A stretch of DNA of 64,000 nt from Desmodesmus armatus (taxonomy: Eukaryota > Chlorophyta > Chlorophyceae > Sphaeropleales > Scenedesmaceae), in NCBI GenBank assembly GCA_007449985.2, contig VIIQ02000169.1, forward strand, positions 62,001-126,000, given 5' to 3'. A program made the position numbers and the translations under genes. The notes beneath the pieces are model-generated. The model worked only from the letters and a program-made list of their open reading frames with translations, searched no databases and was not told the origin of the DNA. Positions 51,063 to 63,400 of this stretch are shown here, piece by piece (positions within the stretch are counted from its first letter, which is position 1; the number at the start of each line of letters is the position of its first letter).

Positions 51063-51141
51063 CCGGGCTGCGCCCGGTGCGTTCCTGTAGCAGTGTGAGT
51101 GCCACCGCTTAGCAACGGCGGGGCTTCTTGCCCCGCTGGTG
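51063..51141 (+). other. Stem-loops in the retroelement 3' region
   Basis: Hairpin 1: CCGGGC-TGC-GCCCGG (51063-51077). Hairpin 2: GCGGGGC-TTCTT-GCCCCGC (51118-51136), extended by an outer pairing of CCACC (51102-51106) with GGTGG (51137-51141). Such structures in a retroelement 3' region often serve as reverse-transcriptase recognition elements (inference). Confidence 0.6.
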
Positions 51142-52777
51142 GTTGACTTCACACCGTGCTGCGTTAAGTTTTTGGGTGGCAGGGTGGTTTTCTTGTGCCT
51201 TGTGCTCTTTGCCGCCCGGCTGTCTGTTTTTTTGTGTGCCCCGCCTGTCCTGTGTTATTTCTGTCTGCTGTGCCTGTTCAGGTCCCACGGTGACGGCCTA
51301 CTTGGTGCTGCCAGCCTACGCTGGGGGTGGGGGAGGACCCCCCACCTTCCCCCCTTGTGCCTACATGCTCCTTCCTGGCATCCTGGTGGGCTGTTCCTGA
51401 CGCTCGCTGCGCGGTGGTGGTGCTGCTTGCAGGTAATCCTGTTAGGCTTGATGGGGCTGCTGGACTCGCAGCTTTGGACTGGACGCCTTCTATTGTACTG
51501 TGAGGTTGCTTTGTTAGGCTTTTGTTGCCTGGAGTGGCGGTGGGGGACCCAAGTGCTAGCTACATTGTGTTACCATCTTGTGTGTTCCCAGTGTCTCCAC
51601 AGGAAATCACGCTACCTCCCCGGTTCCGGGCACTGTCTCTCAGTGATAACATATTGGTGAATCAGTAATCCCCACCATATGCGGCTCTGCACTAGCAGCC
51701 ACTGTCACAGATACAACCTGGGTCCAACCAACACACAACTCAGTAGGGTGCAGCGCCCAACAGGCAGTACACTGCAGACAGCAGCCATAACCTGGCAGAT
51801 GTTGCTTGCCGAGCTAGCCTGTAGGGCCAAGCCATACGTAGTCGGATACAACACCAATCACAGGCAGCGCAATCACTGGAATTGTGCTGCTTTGACTGCT
51901 TCCCACCGCACAAAGCTGGATACAATCCAGCTGAACAGCTGGATGTTTGTACCTCCCTTGCCCTGCGCAGGCAACAGTATTCAAAGGAACTGGATGTTGA
52001 AGGCAATGGCTCGCCACATGTGCTGTACAACAGCACTACAGTTTGGTCCTTCACTTCTGCTGAAAGCCACCATTTACGCTCTGTCAAACAACTCAAGTGT
52101 CATAATAAACACAAGGTCAAAAGACATGCACCCGGGCTCTTTAAAAAAAGTCAACAACACCCAATCAATCTCTGAACAGCTGGCTGTAGTGGCTAAAGTC
52201 ACCAGCCAGCTGGCTACGTATACCAAGCCCTGCTGCCGTGAGGGCAGATCGCAAAGTATGCACCCACTACCCAACACTCTTGGAGGGCCTGCAGCCAAGT
52301 CCAGCACAAGTGACGCTTGGCAGAGGCTGCAAAGCAAACGTGGCAAGGAACTTACTGCTCACCCCTTGGGTGCGATCCCTGAAAAGAGGTCAAGGAGCTG
52401 ACACCTTCTTCCAACCGTTTGTGCTGCCCTGCAGCAACCGAACGCAACCAACGTTCACAGTTGGCGCAAGCCTTGGCGCCCTACACGGCTTGACTCTGGC
52501 GCTTCTGAGCGCCACAAAGTTCCCCAGGACCCACGGCCGTACACACTGATCTTCATGTGTGATGGACACATGGACCTCCAGCAACTACTTTGATGCAAGC
52601 ACTGAGCAGACAACATGTGCGGGAACTGAGCTCTGAGCTCTGCAGAAGGTGAGCTGCACTGGGAGAAGCCACACATGTGGAGGGACATGCGGCCAGTAGA
52701 ACGTTAACCGCATGCACAAGATTCACAGCGGAGTCCTGTTACAACTGCACAGCACAGCAGTGGCCCATCCCACTGGT

Positions 52778-53220
52778 GCTCACCTTTGCCAACACCTAAA
52801 AGAGCAAAAAAACACAAGAAACATTCACAGGCCTCCACGCATACAGACCACCAGCCCTGCGCAGCAGTGACAAGTGCACCTGTGTGCATGCCTTTGGGCC
52901 CATCACACCTGTGCAGAACCTTAGGCTCACCTTAGCCAACACCTAAAAGAGCAAAAAAAACATAAGAAACCTTCCCAGGCCTCTACGCATACAGACCGAA
53001 AGCTGTGCGCAGCAGTGACAAGTGCATCTGTGTGCATGCCTTTGGGCCCATCACAACTGTGCAGAACCCCCAGGCTCACCTTTGCCAACACCTAGAAGAG
53101 CAAAAAAAACATAAGAAACATTCACAGGCCTGTACGCATACAGACCGGAAGCCCTGCGCAGCAGTGACAAGTGCATCTGTGTGCATGCCTTTGGGCCCAA
53201 GACACCTGTGCAGAACCCCC
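52778..53220. repeat. 147-149-bp tandem repeat, three copies
   Basis: Copies start at 52778, 52925 and 53074 with GCTCACCTT-GCCAACACCTA, then AGAGCAAAAAAA, CAGGCCT-ACGCATACAGACC, GCGCAGCAGTGACAAGTGCA and TGTGTGCATGCCTTTGGGCC. Roughly 90-95% identical by eye. Confidence 0.9.
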
Positions 53221-53330
53221 AAACGTATAGCAGACCGGCGTAACCGTGCAGACGATACCCATCAAGAGCAACACGGCTGCTGCTGTTGGTACAGTCGGTC
53301 ATCCTGCACCCATACACACCAACCCTGACA

Positions 53331-53412
53331 TTCCCACGCCCTAGCTGTGCTGTCACAACACAGCCCAGGTAGTTTGAGGTTCCCACGCCCTAGCTGTGCT
53401 GTCACAACACAG
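53331..53412. repeat. 33-bp direct duplication
   Basis: TTCCCACGCCCTAGCTGTGC followed by TGTCACAACACAG occurs at 53331-53363 and 53380-53412, separated by 16 bp. Identical by eye. Confidence 0.9.
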
Positions 53413-55553
53413 CTATTGATTGTTGCACACAGATCTCACCAACGATAAAGCAGCGGGCAGGCGGCGCTTGGCACGCATCAATTGCACCCCGTTGCTCGGC
53501 CTATACCCATGGACGCTGCATGAAAGTAGCAGCCACGGCCAACAAGTAGTTGCTGGCGCTGGCGCGCGCAGCAACAACTAATAACCCAACTCCAACCCTT
53601 CCGCTTCAGACACCTACAACTCGACGCAACGTGACTACGCTCAACTGCCCAGCCGCTGTGCGGGTGGGCAGTACAGATACTCAAGCCGGGCTTGCTTCAA
53701 GTCAGCCCACATGCCATGTTGTACACAGACATGTGGAGACTGCACCGATCTGTGCAGGCCTCAGACATGCATGGCTGGCCTGCAGCTGTCCTCCTCATGT
53801 CCAGATCACAAACAGTAAGCAGCAGTGTTACAGCATTCCGGAGACATCAACCCTTAGCCAACTGACACAGCAGTGAGGCTTGACCACCAACACAGACAGC
53901 AAACCACAGCCTAGGGCTATGGCGGCGTACCCTCCAGTGTTACAGCAGCAAGGCATGAGGCGCGGCTGTCTGGCTGCGCTGCTCTTGCCAAGTCAGCAAG
54001 TGCTCTGCTCCACTCACGCATGCAGGGGGCTTGAAAAGCTCCGGCAGCATGACTAGGGTTCACACAGGCCCAGCCTTCAAGTGAAGTGCATGGCGCATGT
54101 AGCAGTACCACTGCTAGGAGCAGTAGCACGGTCTCTGGGCCCCTCACAGCTTGGCACATAGGGCCTTCCTGCAACATACAGAGACTTCACACTTTGAGGC
54201 ACACCAGCACATGAATCCCAAACCCTGCACCCTGTATCTAGCTGAACCCTTGCTGCAGTCGCTGTCAGAAGGACAGCCAAAGATACACTTTGCCTGACAG
54301 TTGTCGACAGCCCATGGCATGGTGCAGTTGCCCGCAACTGCTTGAGCAATACAGACATGTCAGCACACCCAGGAAGCATCATGACTGGCTGGTGTGCCAA
54401 TGGTCAGGTAGGCACTGCAAGCGCATGTACACGTGACACGGTGTGGTGTGTGCAGTTGTGCTGCAGGTGGCTGCTCTGAAACAAAGACAGATCAAAGAGC
54501 AGCGCACACCATCTGCTGCACGCTGATGCTGTGACAGGTAGCACAAGTGCAGCACCGAAGCCCTCTCACAACACTAAAGCTGAAAGAAAAAGCCTACACC
54601 AGCACAACAGGACGGAACATGGCCAGATTGCAGCCATGTTCCTGCTTGCAGGACAAACGGTGTGTGTGCTGAGCGCGTCCATGCAAGGCAGGGCGGGAAG
54701 TACGCAGCTTGCACCTACCGCCTGTGCTGCACTCCTCTCCGGCAGGCAGCACAGGCAACAGCCTAGTGCTTGCAGCACTGCGCTCTGTCCTGCACACTCG
54801 GCAACACACATCTGTCCGAACCCGACTGACATGCTGGTCCAGGCAACAAACTGACAACAGCAACAGCTACACAATGATCTCACGAAAGGTGGCGCACTGC
54901 TGAAGGCAGTTGCCTGCACAGACAGCGGCCTTGGGCCCGAGGCCGCACGCGCATGGGACACGGTGTGCAGTCAACATGGCTGTCAGTTGGCACCACCAAA
55001 AGTGGCCCTGTACTAATACGTCCTACAGTGGGTGCAAGCGCAGTGAAACTGCCCACACTGGCATACACCCAACAACAAAGCACAAAGCCCCAACAGCCAT
55101 GACTCCTGCTGTCCTGCACCCCGTGAGAACTGATTACGGAGTGACTGAGGTGTTGTGCAGTCACTTTCAGTCACAGCTGTGCACCATGGCACTCCATGCA
55201 GACAGCATAAGACACGCATAGTGCCACATGGCAACGTGCTGCAACATGCATGTGTTGGAAACATACAGGCCCACATGCAGCAAACCACAGCGCCTGTTTC
55301 ACACATGCCTTGCCTTGTCATTACGGCATATCATTGCATGCACAACAACGCGCGCGCAGGTAGCTGCTACAAATCTGGACAGCAGCTGATCACTACCTGC
55401 CTGCTGCAACCATGCCAACACACCGGCGCAACAACGGCAATCAAGCACACAAAAAGTATGCTGTGCTCATTGTCGGTGATCAAGACGTGGGGACAATCAC
55501 CCCTTCTCAAACTCTGTATACACAGGATGAACACAACCCTAGACAATTGTGCC

Positions 55554-55558
55554 TTACA
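55554..55558 (-). terminator. TGTAA poly(A) signal for the membrane-protein gene
   Basis: TGTAA on the minus strand about 220 bases after the stop at 55779. Confidence 0.45.
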
Positions 55559-55778
55559 CAACCTGCCCCTGTTATACCTATCCCCAGTGAATTGCACACA
55601 AGACCCCAAGGGGCCTTAGCCCAAGACCCTGCACACCCAGCAACAAAATCCCCCACGCGCCGCAACAGATCCCAACACACACATGTATGTCCTATGCTAA
55701 CACACGTTCAAACCCGGCGTCAACTCCTCAAGGACTGCCAGTCACTGGCTGTCCCGCAGTAGTGTACATTCCAATCCC

Positions 55779-57121
55779 TCACACAACGTTTGCGACCTTT
55801 GCATCTCCTTCCTCGCTGCCGGTGCTGATACGGAGGTCAGCATCTGTGCTAGATGCCCTGCTGATTCCAGATCCGCGGCACATCTCTGTCTTCACGCGCG
55901 CGTGGGTTGCGCTAACACAGCACAGGAGTCCCAGGAGGCACAAGACAGCGATCACAACTGCCACAAGTGCGGGCTTCATGTGCTGCTTATACATGCGGTG
56001 CGCCACGGAGTTGATGCTGCACATGACGGGGCTGCCGCCGCATGAAATAGGGTCTGTAATGTCTGCTGTTACGTTGCCCGGAGGCATCATTTGAGCCGCT
56101 AGCTTGTCATTGCAGGTGCAGTCGATGTTGTCGGCAAGCATTGCGCGCGCCAGAGTGAAGCAGAATAGGCTGCATGTGGAGGAGCCGATGTTGACGTCAC
56201 GGCCGTTCACGTGCACCAGGTAACCCTGACAGCAGCAGCAATACACACAGGACGAGCAGAGACACGCAGAGGGTGAGCAGGGGCCTGCTGGCGCAGTGTC
56301 TGGTGTGTGGTTGAGACATTGGAGTGCCACTCAGTGAGGTGTCTGCACCCGGGTAGCTCTGCTGAAGCTGTTCGTGGGGCTGGCGACTGCAAGCCATAAG
56401 GGTGTGAATTCATTGTAGTCCTCTTCCCCGTGCTGGTGCTGCTACTGCCTCCTCTGAGCTGCGCGCGCCACAACAGTTGGGCCGCCTTTTTGGCTTTTCC
56501 CTACGGGGGACGGAAGGGACGTGACCCTCCCTGACTGCCCAACTGCTTCCACCCCCCACTTTTCAAATCATTTACTGCCTGCCTCACTTCGGAATGTCAC
56601 ATCCTTGGATGGTTGCATTGGCTGGATGCACTCTCTGTGTCTACACACACGGCCCTTGCCTTACCTGCTCGCGTGGGTCGATGCCCATCGCATTCTGGAT
56701 CAGCCGTGGGAACGTCTCGTCCACGACCGACATGGTAGCAACCGCGTCCGTTGTCGCCTTTGCGGCCACCATGCCTCCTCCATACCAAAGGAAGCTAATC
56801 GCCAGCATGAACACAAACCACAGCACCACACCGTACTGCAGGGCGGTCACTACACCGCTGCAGATAGCCAGGGGCTTCCTGCGCAGCAGGGTGGGTGCTG
56901 TGAGGCTTGCATCGAGGCGGGGGTCCTGTGTATCGCCTTTGTACTGCTGCAGTGACCGCCAGGCGTACAGGCCTGCCACAAGTACTGCCTGCAGGACGAT
57001 GAAGGCGAGGGAGGCTGCCAAAAGGGCGGGAAGGTAGGTGCTGAAGGGTGCTGGCACTGGGATGGTGATCAGTGCTGCAACCTGCTTGGCATCCTCAAGG
57101 GCCAGGGTGGCAAAGTGGAAC
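55779..57121 (-). CDS. Unrecognised multi-span membrane protein, last two exons
   Basis: Exons 57121-56665 and 56225-55779 join in phase with clean splice sites. The first encodes FHFATLALEDAKQVAALI, then a membrane segment (YLPALLAASLAFIVLQAVLV), a short charged loop, and a second (GVVTALQYGVVLWFVFML). The last exon starts GYLVHVNGRDVNIGSSTC, has a Cys-containing lumenal or extracellular stretch (CTCNDKLAAQ, ISCGGSPVMCSINS, plus an N-glycosylation motif NVT), then a third membrane segment (LVAVVIAVLCLLGLLCC) and a Ser/Asp-rich cytosolic tail. I do not recognise the family. At least three membrane spans plus paired cysteines suggest a surface or endomembrane protein. Upstream Cys-rich exons (59621-59857 and near 61574) probably belong to the same gene; the joining exons were not found. 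Confidence 0.65.
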
Positions 57122-59620
57122 CTGCGTGGGGAGTGGGTTGCGGACAAAGCAGAGACAGAAAGGGTGAGATGTAGTGATGATTGCGATGATGGTTTGAGGT
57201 GTGAACGAACCACACTACAAGGATGCCCGAGTGGCAATGGTGCTCGTCACCACCCATCCCTTCTGTGAGGGTTACCGGCGGGTTCCCCGTTGGTCTGCCC
57301 CTCCTGAATGCCCCGACAGGGGGCTGCAGAAGCAAGGAAGTCGATGCACTGTCCAAGTTTGTCCTCTGCCCGCAAGGCAGGATGGTTTGGCATGTTCCAA
57401 TGCATTATCTCCCACCTTTGGGCCGGCCCAAAACTGGAATTGGCAGGGAGCTGGGGTGTGCATGCACAAAGCAGTACCAGACGCCAAGAGCTCCAAAGGT
57501 CACATTCAAAGCTGGCAATGGGCTTATGCAGCTGGTGCAGCTGCTGGTGGATGCTGCCAGATGCCTTCAACCAGCATGCTGGCGACCAACCGGATGCTGC
57601 TGCTGGCTGGCTGGGCAACACAGACGCTGTCATGGGGTGATCATCGTAGTTGTTGTAACCTGTCCTGGGCGTAGCGCGAGGTGTGACGTATCACGGCGCT
57701 ATGTGCAGGCTGACCGAAAGTGGAGATGGGTGGTTCGTCCCGGTGACCCAGCCTGTTGCTCACCAGACGCCTGCTGTAATTACACTGACCACTCCAAGCG
57801 CAAGTGGGAGCCATGGCATGTAGCTCAGACGGTGCTTGCATTGGTGCTGGCCACTCCTCATCATGATGGAAAAGCTCATGCTTGGATGCTGCGCTGTCGT
57901 GGCTGAGGCGGGGCTGGAAATACTATCAAAGCAAGCGCACGAGATTCTCACACAGCTGACGGGCCCTCGATAGTTCGGATGAGCTATTCAGCTGATTGGG
58001 GAAGGTGCAACACGGTGGGCTCGACTTTGAAATTATCAAAGGAGAGTGAGAGCTTGGCAATGAGAGACACTCTGAGCCTCAGACGACCTCAGACGACCTC
58101 AGACGACAGTCAAGGGGTGGTCACTCGAGCTCGCACAGCAGCGTTCTTGTGAGGGGCCGTCTGAAGGTCGTCGGAATGGCACAGTGTGTGACCAAAAAGC
58201 CGTAATTGCTAAACAGTGATGTTCAATCGCCCACAAGGGCTCTGGTCTGCACCTAGCCAAGGTTTATTGTCAAGGTTTTGGTTTCTTCCTCCGGATCGAG
58301 GTTGTTGATGTTGTTGAGGAGATCGACAATTCGTTCTGCGTTGTAGAGGTGGACATGGAGGACTCGATAGTGCCATTGTGCAGGCACGTCTCATGACACT
58401 GACGATGTACACAAGAGAAAAGGAAAGGGGAAGAATATGCTCAGTGCACATGGCAATATAACCGCTACATTCTATTTGATTATGCAGGTTTTTCACGCCG
58501 CACATGACCCCCTTGTGCCAGTGACACCCAGCCCACCCTCACCAGGGGTCCCGGAACCTTGGAACTATATCCAAGACCTTTCCTGGGACAGCAGCAGGTA
58601 ATTCTTGCCTCTTCTATTTCAGTCCTGCTTTGAAACTTGCGATTGAACAGTCACGCAAGTGCGCGCTTCGCCTCCCCCCCCCCCCCCCCACACACACACA
58701 TACACCCCCACCCCACCCCCACCCCACCGCAGCACAGTGTGTCATCCCTGGGCAGAAACCTCACAAGGTCAACACCTTGACGCGGGTCAGCCCTCCCGAA
58801 GCTGAAACACAAGCAACCCTCCATTGACATTCTTGGTATCAGCCTCTGCAGACGTATCATGAAGCCTTTTGTGCCCAGCTACTGCTGCGGCAGCAAGCTG
58901 TGCTCACTGAGCCTCAGTCAGGATACCCAGAATCCAACGTCTGGGCAGCCTGACTGTCAGCCCAACTGGACTTTACGACCAGTCACTGCAAGCTACATCA
59001 TGCCTTCAAACTGCTGCTGTCTGTACTGCTGTTCCTCCTGGTTTGGGCCCCTAGCAACCCTATCGCCCTAGGGCTTTGAACATCTGGCGCTATGGCAACA
59101 CGCCTATCGCAGCCAGCGTAAACTGCCATCAGTATAAGCAACACCTGCTTTCAGCAGCAGGCCACCAAAGCTACTGCCAGCATGCCCATCCATCCATTTG
59201 GGAAGCACCCTGGGGGTCCGACAGCTGCGGCAGCTGCGCCCGCTGCAACCTAGGCTCTGTTGGGCTGGGTTTTGTGTAGCAAGGCCAGTAGCTGGTGCAG
59301 GACACGCATGTCTGGGCTGCGTTTCTATCATTGCTGCCGCAGAGATGTATGTTGCTTGATGAGCCAGTGTGTGAAGAAACAGCAGTGGGAAGGATAGCCA
59401 TGGATGCTGCAGGTGTTCAAATGCGGTGCTGCCTGTCGCGTATTCTCCTGCAGAAGTCCAAATCTGTAGCCTTGGCTAGGTGGAGACTGGTTGGTCGCTA
59501 TCTTGAATCACACTTTGTGGTTGGAGCATTTATCGTTCAGCAAAGCTTTTTGTCAACAGGGGTGCTCCAATATGCATCATGATTCATTCTGCAGTTGCAT
59601 CTTCAATCATTCAGCCTTAC
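57122..59620. other. Probable introns of the minus-strand membrane-protein gene
   Basis: No further exon supported. Contains a 3x tandem of CCTCAGACGA at about 58077-58107, and a C run followed by CA-rich sequence at 58674-58727. An open plus-strand frame at 57223-57906 has no recognisable motif. Confidence 0.4.
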
Positions 59621-59857
59621 GCAGGCGCAGCCACTGCCGTCCATGAGTATTGCACAAAGCCAGCCTTGCGCCTCAACAGCATACAGTGGTGTGTGCAACA
59701 AGCCATCACCATGCAGCTCTGCACCGAGGCAGTCCATAGTACACACACAGCGCATGCACATGCTGCCACTGCCGCCACAGGATGAGCCTACTCCCATCCT
59801 CTTGGGCAGGCACTTGCACGGAGTGAATTGCCACACCTTCACAGTCACACACGGGAC
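59621..59857 (-). CDS. Cys-rich exon, probably of the same membrane-protein gene
   Basis: Bounded by a TGTAG acceptor and a GTAAGG donor and open throughout (79 codons). Contains about ten cysteines in closely spaced pairs: TPCKCLPKRMG, SSCGGSGSMCMRCVCTMDC, GWLCAILMDGSGCAC. This spacing is typical of disulphide-bonded extracellular modules. Distance to the next known exon (57121) is 2.5 kb. Assignment to the same gene is inferred from strand, Cys content and absence of another gene. Confidence 0.5.
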
Positions 59858-60479
59858 CTACAGCACATGAAAGGCAGCACAGCATGTAAGGTCAGCAACA
59901 CTCATGTAGCAGGGGGGGGGGGCAGCATACAGAGGGGTGCAAATGAGGGGCTGCTGGGCTGCTGTCAGCCAAACTAACCAGCGGATTTTCTGCACGGAAG
60001 GGTTGTGAGCCCCACCACTAAGCAGACCGTCGTGAATTGTCCATCTGTTGTTTCATCACCCAGCAGATGCTACAGCAGCCCAGCGAGCAAGCACAGAACC
60101 CCAGGCAAACCCACCAACGCACAACAATAACGGCAACAGCAACAACTTTTCACACACAACAGCCGCACAAGACAACACAACTCACACAGACTGCATAAGG
60201 CTAATTGCAAGCTGGCTGTCAATATGGGGGTTTTGTGCCTCAGACATCCAAGGAAGGATATACCGCAACAGCTCTCAAGCCTGCGCAGGCGAAAGCTCTA
60301 GACGGGCCCTGCGAATGTTTTCTGAGAACGGCCCAATTTGGCAATATCATCATCAGCAACAACCCCGCACAACCTATACACCATACCACCCCCACTTATT
60401 CAGCACCAACTACTATCAACATCGACCAAAACACGAGCGCAAACAAACCCTCTCAGGACAAAAGTGCTCAGAGACTGCA

Positions 60480-63400
60480 CATTCAGGCAGAAGCCAGAAT
60501 GTGGGGGCAGGAAACCCCCTGATGCAGCAAGTATCATCACAGCACGTACTTGAATTGTACTCCAATGCACCCTATTTGCTGGCAAACACACATCCACTAC
60601 CACGATAGCACAAGCACAGCAAATGACCCACAATCACTGCAGAGGGATGCTGCCAGCAGCCAACACATCATCTCAGACAGCGGCATAGCCGCGCCAGATG
60701 CATAAAGCCGACGCTGCACGCTCAACTGCCAGGCAGCCTGTGAGGGCGCCTGGACAGCGTTACATGCAGCGCCACATGCAAGATTGCTGAGTGGGTTCCC
60801 CACCTCGAGGGATGGGACCCAGCTACCCTTGCCGCATTGCGCTCGAGCGGACACCTTCATCACAGATGTGTGTGTGCGGCACGCATCATCAAGACACAAA
60901 CATAAAGTGCACTGATCAGCCCACTCACATTGCTATTTGACATGCCACACAACACATCTTCCAGGCGAAGATAATGGCTCAGCAGCCCGTGGTATCATCA
61001 GCAGATCAGCTGATTGGGAGCAGGAAACTCCCTAGGTGGGCAAGCTATCGTCACAGCCAACAAGCACACCACACTCAATGCAGACACACCGACCACACAA
61101 CTTCGAAGTAATTCAATGGCTCAGGACCCTCATTGTCTTCACCAAGTCAGTGATTGGGAGCAGGAACTCCCTGACGAGGTTGTATGTCATAACTGCCAGT
61201 AAGCTACATACCCTGTTTCCACACTGACACTGACAACAACACACATGACGCCTGTATTCAAACTCAATCAGCACAGTCAACCAGCAACTAAGAGAAGAGG
61301 AGAAGGGCTCAGGAGCTACGATGTCATCCGCAAGCAGACTATGGGGGCAGGAACCCCCAAGGTAGCAAGCTTCATCAATGCCCACACACTCCACACACCT
61401 CTCAAACACGTTCCACACAGACACACAAACACACACTTACTTCATGGTTGTAACTCATGTGTTTAACACACTGCCAACACACTGTTCAGTGCCAACAGAG
61501 AGACAACTTGCCAGACACTGGCACAACAGTTCACGCCCACTACCCTGTGCACTGCCAGCAACATGAGCCTCACCTGTCACACAGCCTTGGGCGGTGTAGC
61601 CGGCTTGGTGCATGCACACATCCAGATGGGGCGTGAAGGGGTCCGGGGTCAGGCTGCAGGTGCAAAGGGATGCCTTGTTGACGCCTTGAGGCTTGGGGAT
61701 GGAGTGGCCGGCAGGATGGCGATGACGCCAGGTGTTGAGTACCCCACATCACGGCAATGATGTCACTGGGCAATGATGTCACTGGGTGGGTGGTGTCGCA
61801 AGGGAGCCTGCAGAGAGCAACACATGCAGTCAGAACATGTCAGATGGAGGACCTCAAGCAGCAATAACCCCTTCTACTACCGCTGTGCCAAGTGCTGTGC
61901 GTCATCTGGTGCACTCAGATGCTGCAGAGTCATCCTGAGATCAAGAGCTGGGGGCAGGAACCCCCCTAAGCAGCTGATTCATCAACGTGCACAGACATCA
62001 GCACAATCACATGTAGAGCTTATCACCTAGTCCCACCCACCCACCCACACTGGATGCTATCAAGACACATTAGGCATGGGAATGCTTGCAGGCAGCAGGC
62101 TCAAGTGCTCAGCAGCTGCTATTGTCTGGCAGGAGCGCCAGCAAACAGGGGCAGGAAACCCCCGAGTGCAGCTGAGTATCATCACAGCACAAGGAGCACA
62201 GCTTGCAAGCACCAGCAGCAGAACGGAGAACCACTGTAAAGAGGAAGCAATCCCAAACTCAGCAAAATGCTCAGAAACTGCACATTCAGGCACGAGCCAG
62301 AATGTAAGGGCAGGAAACCCCTGACGCAGCAGATATCTTCACAGCACAACACACGAGCAAACGGTAAGACCAATGCTCAGACACTGCACATTCAGGCAGA
62401 TGCCAGAATGTGGGGGCAGGGAACCCCCTGAGCAGCCGATATCTTCACAGCACAACACTGACACACACACACACACACTCACGGCAAATGCTCAGAAACT
62501 GCACATTCAGGCAAAGGCCAGAATGTGGGGGCAGGAATCCCCCGACGCAGCAAATATCTTCACAGCACAACACTGACACGCACACACAATCTAGGCAAAT
62601 GCTCAGAGACTGCACATTCAGGCAGAAGCCAGAATGTGAGGGCAGGAAACCCCCCTAAGCAGCTGATATCTTCACAGCACAACACCGATAAGCACACACT
62701 CAAGGCAAATGCTCAGACACTGCACATTCAGGCAAAGGCCAGAATGTGGGGGCAGGAAACCCCCTGAGCAGCCGATATCTTCACAGCACAACACTGACAC
62801 ACGCACACAGTCAAGGCAAAATGCTCAGACACTGCACATTCAGGCATATGCCAGAATGTGGGGGCAGGAATCCCCCTAAGCAGCTGATATCTTCACAGCA
62901 CAACACTGACACACGCACACACTCACGGCAAATGCTCAGAAACTGCACATTCAGGCAAAGGCCAGAATGTGGGGGCAGGAATCCCCCGACGCAGCAAATA
63001 TCTTCACAGCACAACACTGACACGCACACACACTCAAGGCAAAATGCTCAGAAACTGCACAATCAGGCACAGGCCAGAATGTGGGGGCAGGAAACCCCTG
63101 ATGCAGCAAGTATCTTCACAGCACAACACTGACACGCACACACACTCAAGGCAAAATGCTCAGAAACTGCACAATCAGGCACAGGCCAGAATGTGGGGGC
63201 AGGAAACCCCCTGATGCAGCAAGTATATTCACAGCACACAACTGACACAAGCACACACACTCTAGGCAAATGCTCAGAAACTGCACATTCAGGCACAGGC
63301 CAGAATGTGGGGGCAGGAAACCCCCTATGCAGCAGGTATCTTCAAAGCATAACAGCATGCGTTTGGCCACTACACACGTATGAACAAGAACAGATGGAAG

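Larger units (their letters stand above)
49755..51654 (+). mobile_element. 5'-truncated retroelement with 15-bp target-site duplications
   Basis: TCAGTGATAACATAT occurs exactly at 49755-49769 and 51640-51654. The 1,870 bp between begin abruptly inside a reverse transcriptase coding sequence and end without a poly(A) tail. This is the signature of target-primed reverse transcription by a LINE- or Penelope-type element with 5' truncation. The 3' part (50661-51639) is non-coding, with strong stem-loops at 51063-51141. Upstream, the open frame continues by chance into flanking DNA. Confidence 0.8.
51655..55553. other. C/A-rich region, no gene seen
   Basis: Plus strand C/A-rich, consistent with the far 3' flank of a minus-strand transcription unit. 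It contains the 147-bp tandem repeat and a 33-bp duplication. No exon with recognisable motifs or coherent splice sites in either direction. Confidence 0.4.

Noticed and set aside
51139..51660. 173-codon hydrophobic plus-strand ORF
   Set aside because: Lies in the non-coding 3' part of the truncated retroelement, overlaps its stem-loops and runs through the TSD.
57223..57906. 227-codon plus-strand ORF
   Set aside because: No recognisable motif and located in probable introns of a minus-strand gene.
62270..63350. CRISPR-like array
   Set aside because: Units of about 111 bp are repeated as a whole with no unique spacers, in a eukaryotic intron-rich context; this is a minisatellite.
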